Of a stretch of 64,000 bases of DNA, positions 58,432 through 64,000 are shown piece after piece. Position 1 is the first letter of the stretch. Each line of letters starts with the position of its first letter. The notes under the pieces are model-generated. The model was given only the letters and a program-made list of their open reading frames with translations. It was not told the origin of the DNA and did no database searches. The stretch comes from Vibrio sp. ES.051 (GTDB lineage: Bacteria; Pseudomonadota; Gammaproteobacteria; Enterobacterales; Vibrionaceae), in NCBI RefSeq assembly GCF_002563795.1, contig NZ_PDJL01000005.1, positions 248,001 to 312,000 of the forward strand, written 5' to 3'. Position numbers and translations under genes: made by a program.

Positions 58432-60704
58432 ACGACTTGCGCCTCAAACTCGCCTTGCTGTTTGTTGCCTACGCGCTTGAAAACGCGGTACGTGCCAAAG
58501 AAAATCGCAATAATTGCGGCAAGCCAAACGCCGCTGGTAATAGGGCTATCAGCGAAATGCATAAGCTGATGATAGAAAGTCGCACTCAAGTACGCGAGCC
58601 CCATCGTCCATACCGCGATAAAGCGCGCGAAGTTATTGCCAAACTCACGAACATAAGCCCCCATCGCAGCCACACAAGGAGTGTAAAGTAAGATAAAAAT
58701 AAGGTACGCAAAAGCAGCATGACCAGAAACAAATTTCTCTTTTATGTTACCAAAGATCGATTCATCGATTTCTTGCTCCTCTGCGACTGCATGAGAATCG
58801 GCTAGGTCGCCAACATCAATACCTAAAGGATCAGAGTAACTTAAACCAACAAGATTCTCAGGAATACTCATAAACGCGTCCTCTAAGCTACCCATCAAGT
58901 CAAACTCCCCTTCGTCGCCATCAGTTGGCGTGGTGTATAGGCTATTAAGCGTTCCCACGACGGCCTCTTTGGCAAAGATACCGGTAATAATGCCGACGGT
59001 TGCCGGCCAGTTATCTTCTTGAATACCGATTGGTGCAAAGACTGGCGTCACGACTTGTGCGGCTTTTGACAACACAGATTTTTCACTATCTTCGTTACCA
59101 AAACTACCGTCGGTGCCTATTGAATTGAGAAAACTCAGAATGGCAACAACGATTACGATGGTTTTCCCTGCCCCCAATACGAAGCGCTTCAACTTCTGCC
59201 ATGTTTTGATGACAACGTTTTGTACGGTTGGCAGTTCATAATTCGGCATTTCCATTACCATGCTGTCACTACTGCCTGGGTAGAGCGTATGTTTCAGGAA
59301 CAAACCAGTAAACACTGCAGCGACAATACCGAGTAAGTAAAGCGCAAACACGACATTTTGACCAGATCCTGGGAAGAAAGCAGCAGCAAACAACGCATAC
59401 ACAGGTAGACGCGCACCACACGACATAAATGGAGCCATCGACGCTGCCAATTTACGCTCTCGCTCTTGATCTAATGTCCGCGTCGCCATAATTGACGGTA
59501 CGTTACAGCCGAAACCAAGAACCAGTGGAACAAAGGCTTTACCTGGCAAACCGATTTTTTGCATCACTTTGTCGAGCACGAATGCCGCACGCGCCATATA
59601 ACCAGAACTTTCAAGAACCGCGAGGAACAAGTACAAACACGCAATAACCGGGATAAAGGTAGCGACAGTTTGGATGCCTCCGCCTAGCCCATCAGCAATA
59701 ACGGTAACAAGCCATATCGGTAAATGATCGTCAAGAAGGTGGTGACCACCATCAACCAACAATGCGCCTACACCGATGTCAAAAAAGTCGATAAATGCAC
59801 TACCGATATTAATCGAGAACATGAACATCAGGTACATAACAACAAAGAAGAATGGGATCCCAATCCACTTGTTCAAAATAAACTGATCGAGTTTTTCAGT
59901 CACGCTACGGCTTAATTTGCCTTCGCTTCGGCGCACTTTTTTACACTGTTCATGCAAATGCGTGTACTTGGTATCCGCGACATGTAAGTCGATATCCAAA
60001 CCTAAAGTCGCAATGACGTCCAATACTTTGCTTCTATCAACATCGGAAAGGCTATTGAGAACCATCGTGTCTTTTTCAAACGCACGAATCGCTAATGCAC
60101 GATGGACGACGGTTTGATCGTTAAAAAGTGCGGAAATAGTTTGGATCGCCGACTCCATCTTCTCACCGTAATGCAAAGATATTTCTTTAAGCGCAACTCC
60201 TTGAACGATGGACTTATGAAGCTTTTCTTTAAACTCTGCAACTTGAGTTTTATTGGTTGCAGATAAACTTACTACAGGACAACCTAACGTTTTCTCAAGC
60301 TCTGAAACGTTAATCATTTGACGTTCACGTTTTAGCGCATCCATCTTGTTGAGGACAACAATCATCGGGCGGCCGAGTTCGCGAAGCTGTAACGTCATAT
60401 ATAAGCTACGCTCTAAACTTGTCGCATCCACCACATTAATAATCAAATCGGCTGTATGTGTTAATACCGCTCGCGAAGCGATTGATTCATCAATGCTGTT
60501 ACTATCATTACCACTGTCTAAAGAGTAAATACCCGGAAGGTCTGTGAGCAAGAATTCGTCACCTGCATGCTTAAACTGACCTGTTTTTTTTTCAACAGTG
60601 ACACCCGCCCAATTACCAACTTGCTGCTTAGCTCCAGTTAAGCCATTAAATAAAGTGGTTTTACCGCTATTCGGGTTACCTACAGTGAGAATTTGATATT
60701 GCAT
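58428..60704 (-). CDS. feoB: ferrous iron permease FeoB
   Basis: The 758-residue protein has an N-terminal G-protein domain with G1 GNPNSGKTT (residues 8-16), G3 DLPG, G4 NKMD and switch residues. A GDI domain and a polytopic permease follow, with two Gate motifs (GCNVPSIMATR near residue 412 and the second, degenerate repeat). It imports Fe2+ across the inner membrane using nucleotide hydrolysis. It is second in feoABC, and FeoA/FeoC form a complex with it. Confidence 0.97.
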   Translation of the reverse strand: MQYQILTVGNPNSGKTTLFNGLTGAKQQVGNWAGVTVEKKTGQFKHAGDEFLLTDLPGIYSLDSGNDSNSIDESIASRAVLTHTADLIINVVDATSLERSLYMTLQLRELGRPMIVVLNKMDALKRERQMINVSELEKTLGCPVVSLSATNKTQVAEFKEKLHKSIVQGVALKEISLHYGEKMESAIQTISALFNDQTVVHRALAIRAFEKDTMVLNSLSDVDRSKVLDVIATLGLDIDLHVADTKYTHLHEQCKKVRRSEGKLSRSVTEKLDQFILNKWIGIPFFFVVMYLMFMFSINIGSAFIDFFDIGVGALLVDGGHHLLDDHLPIWLVTVIADGLGGGIQTVATFIPVIACLYLFLAVLESSGYMARAAFVLDKVMQKIGLPGKAFVPLVLGFGCNVPSIMATRTLDQERERKLAASMAPFMSCGARLPVYALFAAAFFPGSGQNVVFALYLLGIVAAVFTGLFLKHTLYPGSSDSMVMEMPNYELPTVQNVVIKTWQKLKRFVLGAGKTIVIVVAILSFLNSIGTDGSFGNEDSEKSVLSKAAQVVTPVFAPIGIQEDNWPATVGIITGIFAKEAVVGTLNSLYTTPTDGDEGEFDLMGSLEDAFMSIPENLVGLSYSDPLGIDVGDLADSHAVAEEQEIDESIFGNIKEKFVSGHAAFAYLIFILLYTPCVAAMGAYVREFGNNFARFIAVWTMGLAYLSATFYHQLMHFADSPITSGVWLAAIIAIFFGTYRVFKRVGNKQQGEFEAQVV

Positions 60705-60931
60705 TACATTCTCTCCACTTCAACTTTTTGAGCAATGGTTCCTCTCAGTGCCACAGATACACCACGTACTTCTACTTGTAATGGATCGCCCATCGGCGCC
60801 CGTCGAATCACTTTAACTTCAGTATTAGGAAGCAGCCCCATTACCATAAGCTTTTTTCTGATATCCGATGAAAGACCATCTAACAACCTTATTGTCACCG
60901 TATCGCCAGGTTTAATATCTGATAACTTCAT
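60704..60931 (-). CDS. feoA: ferrous iron transport protein FeoA
   Basis: The 75-residue SH3-like protein (LSDIKPGDTVTIRLLDG..RKKLMVMGLLPNTEV) assists FeoB. It is the first gene of the operon. Its stop codon abuts feoB, and a Fur-like box lies about 20 bp before its ATG. Confidence 0.96.
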   Translation of the reverse strand: MKLSDIKPGDTVTIRLLDGLSSDIRKKLMVMGLLPNTEVKVIRRAPMGDPLQVEVRGVSVALRGTIAQKVEVERM

Positions 60932-60950
60932 AGTGGCCCTTATGAGTATT

Positions 60951-60969
60951 GATAATGAGAAACATTGTT
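60951..60969. promoter_or_regulatory. Fur-like box upstream of feoABC
   Basis: GATAATGAGAAACATTGTT matches 15 of 19 positions of the GATAATGATAATCATTATC consensus. It is 20 bp from the feoA start codon, consistent with iron-dependent repression by Fur, though so near the ATG that it may overlap the promoter or leader. Confidence 0.7.
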
Positions 60970-61061
60970 ATTTAATGGTTTGGACGACAATATTACTCCT
61001 CTCCCTTCTTGCATTCATTGTGTGAAATCAAAGATTTCATAAATGCTTTCGCAGTTTAAGA

Positions 61062-61109
61062 CGTCAACTCCGTCAAGTTTCTTCTCGTCATTTACGTCAA
61101 AATTGACGT
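61062..61109. repeat. CGTCA direct repeats and ACGTCAA-AA-TTGACGT palindrome
   Basis: CGTCAA or CGTCAT occurs at 61062, 61071, 61086 and 61095, spaced 9, 15 and 9 bp, and an inverted TTGACG at 61103 makes a perfect 16-bp palindrome (61094-61109). It lies about 130-180 bp upstream of feoA. It is a likely regulator-binding cluster in the feo or RNA promoter region. Confidence 0.6.
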
Positions 61110-61275
61110 TTATGAAACTGGCACACTGAAACAAAAGTGTAATAAAAATCAACATAAAATTTTAAAAACCAATAAAAACAGAAGCTTAAATAAAAAATTA
61201 AATATTGTCGCTTTTCTAATATCAATATGTCGTTATTTTTATAAGAAAAATAAGTAACCTCTCGTATAGTTAATC

Positions 61276-61402
61276 CATCGAGAGGGCAACCTCTTAAATT
61301 AATTCCAGAGGTGGCATGGCAACATGTCACTCCGGCAGCAAGCGAAGGTGTCATTGACACCCGTGGTATAGTCCCCCCGGCTATACCACGATATTTTTTT
61401 TC
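61276..61402 (+). ncRNA. structured small-RNA candidate with GNRA hairpins
   Basis: A TATAGT element (61265-61270) is followed by four stems in series. They are AGAGG-GCAA-CCTCT (61281-61294), GTGGCATG-GCAA-CATGTCAC (61311-61330), GGTGTC-ATT-GACACC (61347-61361) and the terminator CGTGGTATAG-N9-CTATACCACG with an eight-plus T-run (61362-61402). Two stems share the GNRA tetraloop GCAA. No gene follows on the plus strand, so it looks like a free-standing sRNA or a terminated leader. I do not recognise a known Vibrio sRNA or riboswitch. The exact 5' end is a guess. Confidence 0.6.
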
Positions 61403-61946
61403 TTCCCGACCAATTCCTAGTACTTAGACTCTTCTTATTTTTTATTCAAATTCACGCTTTCAATCATTCAAATATCGACCAAACCCAGTATCTATTCAAT
61501 GCTCTCTTATTCTCCCCATAGAAGGCCACACACTGCGATAATAGTGATATGGGCAGAAGGAAGCGCCACTATAGAAATAGTGGTTACTCGCTCCGTGCTA
61601 TATGCTTAGACCTTAGGTCTGACTTCAAATATTGTTTATGGACTGGGGTGTTAAGTACTGCGACTTAGTCCACAGCATACAAAGGTTAGCTAAGCTTGAC
61701 CCTAACTTAACTTAATACTGCCTTAGCACTTATCCTACTGAAATTTCCAGAGGAGCGGTGGTGCGTTAACGAGGGGACTATAGGTTTGTATCATTGGACA
61801 TGAGATATTTTGGTTAAAAAAGGAGACTTGCAAATACCGATAGACCTGAAGCGTCAACATTACGCTTCTGCTTTCGGTATAGTTCGTTAATTCAATAAGT
61901 AGAGTGTATAAAAATAAGAGAGATAAGAGCTGAGTTTTTAGTTTGC
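61403..61946. other. gene-free region between the RNA candidate and the AraC-type gene
   Basis: These 540 bp hold hairpins, such as CCACTAT-AGAA-ATAGTGG near 61570 and a nested stem ATACCGA..TCGGTAT at about 61837-61880, but no ORF that I would call. The last stem may be a terminator for the minus-strand AraC-type gene, although it lacks a T-run. Confidence 0.35.
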
Positions 61947-64000
61947 TTATGGGCTTTCCTGAGTCACAGCAAATTTTGAAGGTGGTAAACCAAAATGTAA
62001 TTTAAACTTTTGGCTAAAGTAAGATGGAGCATTAAAGCCACAATTGAACGCCACTTCGCTGATTTTTTCGCCAGCCAGTAACTGCTCGCACGCCATTTCT
62101 AAACGAACTTCTGTTAAATAATCTTGTAACGTTCTTGACGAAGCGGATTTAAAGCGCCTTTGTAAACTGCGTTCAGACATAAATAGCATTTTAGCTGCTA
62201 GAGCCGTACCAAAATCCGGATCATGATAATGCTCAGCAACCAATTGATAAACTTTTTGTAGCCACTCCTTCTCTGGGGTCACCTTTTCTTCTGCGGGATG
62301 TTTCGCTTCGAGCTCAGGCAAGGGGTCATCTACATGGCTCAGTTCTTTTGCAATTGGCCACGTGATCTCTATTTTATTTTGGGCGTCAGAAGTAAACACC
62401 GCCAAATGACCACCACTGATCGTCACCAACTGAGCGAGATGGTCGATGTTCGGTTCTGAGGGGGATATATTGGAAGGGCGTCCTGTCGATAGGTTATTAG
62501 GCAACTGCACTCCGTAATCAAGAAAGCTCAATGACACAACATCATTTCCCTCTTTCACTATGATTCTGACCGTCTGGCCTCTGAATGAACGCTTGATAAT
62601 ATTGGCAAAAATACTATTAAAGATAACATCTAAGTTAAAACTTCCGAGTGCAATTCGGCTCGCTTTCCGCTCATCTTCAAGCTCGACCACAATTCTAGCC
62701 TTGGCAAAATCGTCTTGCCATACATCAATTACAGATTGGGTTATCTGACTTAAGTTATAGTTTTGGCTACCGTTACTCGCCTCACCAGGCACACTTTTTA
62801 GTTCATTTAACTGCCAGTAAGTTTTAGCCAGATGATCTTCCGTCGTTGCATCCAGAGTCACTGGCAATAATTTAGCTGCGATAAAGTCAACGCTTGATTT
62901 AATTGATTGAGCAACATGATCCACTAGCAATTTTCTTACTTGAATTTGCTTACGCAATTGATGGTTACTGCTCAAGAGCACACGACTTTGGTGTCTTAAT
63001 TGGTTAGTTTTTAGTGTCACTTGTGCTGCCAGTTCACGGTTGATTTGTACAATGTAACGCGAACGCCAATACATGAGTAACGTTATGATAGTGATGGTTA
63101 AAACGATAAAGACTAAAATCGCAAGTTGAGATAAATACCATGGTTTAAGCACAACAAAATGTGACTCCAACCCTACTAAACCGGCTGTAACCTGAGATTC
63201 ATTACTGACTTGTAAGTAATACTCTCCTGCGTTGAGGTGCTCAAGCGTTAGTTGTCCACCTTCCAACGCTTGCCAAGCATCATCGTTGTTCAATCGATAA
63301 TACAAGTTCTGGTTGTCTGGCTTGGGCATAACACCAAAAAGAAAGCTCAGAGAAGAACCGTACGCTAGTTTCACCCCTTCAAGATCAGCGCTACCAACTT
63401 GTAAAACTTGATTCTCGAGCACAACTTGACTGACAATGAGCCTCGATTCGGGCGGGTTAGACAGGAGCAACTTTGACGCCTTCGCTTTTACCAAGCCATA
63501 CTTCGAGCCAAGAACCAGCTCACGCTCACCTTCTGCTGTGCCTTGTATAACACTGCATACCCCAGGCAGAAACTCATTGTTGATCAACCCCGACGCAGAT
63601 GAATAATGCTTTAGTAACTCGCCAGAAAGATGGTAATAACTGAGTCCAATCGAAGACGCCAGCCAAACACCTTGTTCATCGCTGATCATACAGGCAGGTC
63701 GAGCATTAGCCACACTCATGTCTAAAACACGCTTTTCATCACTGTCATTGCCCGTCTTAAACAAACCGTAGGACGAGGCGAACCATTTGCTGCCATCCAC
63801 GGCTGTAATCATATCTAGTGATTCACCAAACTTCTCTGAGAAGCGATTAAACTTAATATTTTCATTACCGTATTCATATACACCATGGTCAGTACCAATC
63901 AATAACAAGCCTTCAGCATCGTATAAACGAGTTATCTTCGCAGGTAAGTATTGACTTACTATCCAATCACTGCCGAGGTTCCTTACGCTTTGCTTTTTAA
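61947..64000 (-). CDS. AraC-family regulator with beta-propeller sensor (partial, runs off right edge)
   Basis: The frame stays open to the window edge, so the true N-terminus is outside. The visible part has Reg_prop-like beta-propeller repeats (about the first 200 visible residues, KWFASSYGLFKTG, GVWLASSIGLSYY), a Y_Y_Y domain, one membrane helix (LAILVFIVLTITIITLLMYW), a degenerate histidine-kinase-like stretch (GHLAVFTSDAQNKIEITWPI) without a clear phosphoacceptor, and a C-terminal AraC HTH (AAKMLFMSERSLQRRFK .. NCGFNAPSYFSQKFKLHFG). It resembles hybrid two-component regulators for sugar use that lack receiver domains. A TTG at 63908 is the first internal start but is not the real start. 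Confidence 0.88.
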   Translation of the reverse strand, partial: KKQSVRNLGSDWIVSQYLPAKITRLYDAEGLLLIGTDHGVYEYGNENIKFNRFSEKFGESLDMITAVDGSKWFASSYGLFKTGNDSDEKRVLDMSVANARPACMISDEQGVWLASSIGLSYYHLSGELLKHYSSASGLINNEFLPGVCSVIQGTAEGERELVLGSKYGLVKAKASKLLLSNPPESRLIVSQVVLENQVLQVGSADLEGVKLAYGSSLSFLFGVMPKPDNQNLYYRLNNDDAWQALEGGQLTLEHLNAGEYYLQVSNESQVTAGLVGLESHFVVLKPWYLSQLAILVFIVLTITIITLLMYWRSRYIVQINRELAAQVTLKTNQLRHQSRVLLSSNHQLRKQIQVRKLLVDHVAQSIKSSVDFIAAKLLPVTLDATTEDHLAKTYWQLNELKSVPGEASNGSQNYNLSQITQSVIDVWQDDFAKARIVVELEDERKASRIALGSFNLDVIFNSIFANIIKRSFRGQTVRIIVKEGNDVVSLSFLDYGVQLPNNLSTGRPSNISPSEPNIDHLAQLVTISGGHLAVFTSDAQNKIEITWPIAKELSHVDDPLPELEAKHPAEEKVTPEKEWLQKVYQLVAEHYHDPDFGTALAAKMLFMSERSLQRRFKSASSRTLQDYLTEVRLEMACEQLLAGEKISEVAFNCGFNAPSYFSQKFKLHFGLPPSKFAVTQESP

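Overview
The window looks like a chromosomal segment of a gammaproteobacterium of the genus Vibrio. The order ccm operon - selO - (tRNA-Arg) - folD - mltB - minCDE - rnd - fadD - slp - tsaB - yoaA - purU - yecM - argS - feoABC, and the protein sequences themselves, fit the large chromosome of a Harveyi-clade-type Vibrio. I cannot fix the species from sequence alone.

Layout. (1) 1-7067, minus strand: a complete System I cytochrome c maturation operon, ccmABCDEFGHI, with ccmI running off the left edge. (2) 7296-14351: selO, a BCCT osmolyte transporter, an RhlE-like DEAD-box helicase, a CorC/HlyC-type CBS membrane protein and a DUF3047 exported protein. (3) 14637-41791: a 27-kb genomic island in the 3' half of a tRNA-Arg(TCT) gene. 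It is bounded by a 46-bp direct repeat that ends inside the anticodon loop, and its P4-type tyrosine integrase sits at the left end. (4) 42027-60931: housekeeping genes for folate metabolism, murein turnover, division-site selection, RNA and fatty-acid metabolism, tRNA modification, helicase/repair, arginyl-tRNA synthetase and ferrous iron uptake. (5) 60932-64000: a roughly 1-kb gene-free region with a Fur-like box, CGTCA repeats and a terminator-ended structured RNA candidate, then a large sensor-like AraC-family regulator that runs off the right edge.

The island is a defence-type accessory region. From left to right it carries: integrase; a hipBA toxin-antitoxin pair with three related palindromic operators; an AT-rich two-gene operon of a reverse transcriptase (FMDD active site, HEAT-like C-terminus) translationally coupled by an ATGA overlap to a HEPN protein (R-N-x3-H); an orphan membrane protein; a 0.9-kb gene-free stretch with iteron-like repeats; a putative regulator with a zinc-finger-like motif and HTH; an AlpA-like excisionase/regulator; small unknown genes with matched palindromes; an XRE regulator; and a type I restriction-modification system. 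In that system hsdR is separated from hsdM/hsdS by a P-loop kinase-nucleotidyltransferase fusion, a MATE-family exporter and several small genes. hsdS is broken by two nested copies of one 1258-bp IS3-family element, and a PD-(D/E)XK nuclease gene downstream has three one-base deletions near its 5' end.

The most interesting candidate system is the RT + HEPN pair at 18482-20814. It looks like a split form of the AbiA abortive-infection architecture, in which RT and HEPN domains are fused in one polypeptide. Second-tier candidates are the kinase-nucleotidyltransferase/MATE pair, the GNRA-hairpin RNA at about 61276-61402, and the paired palindromes around 24445-24871.
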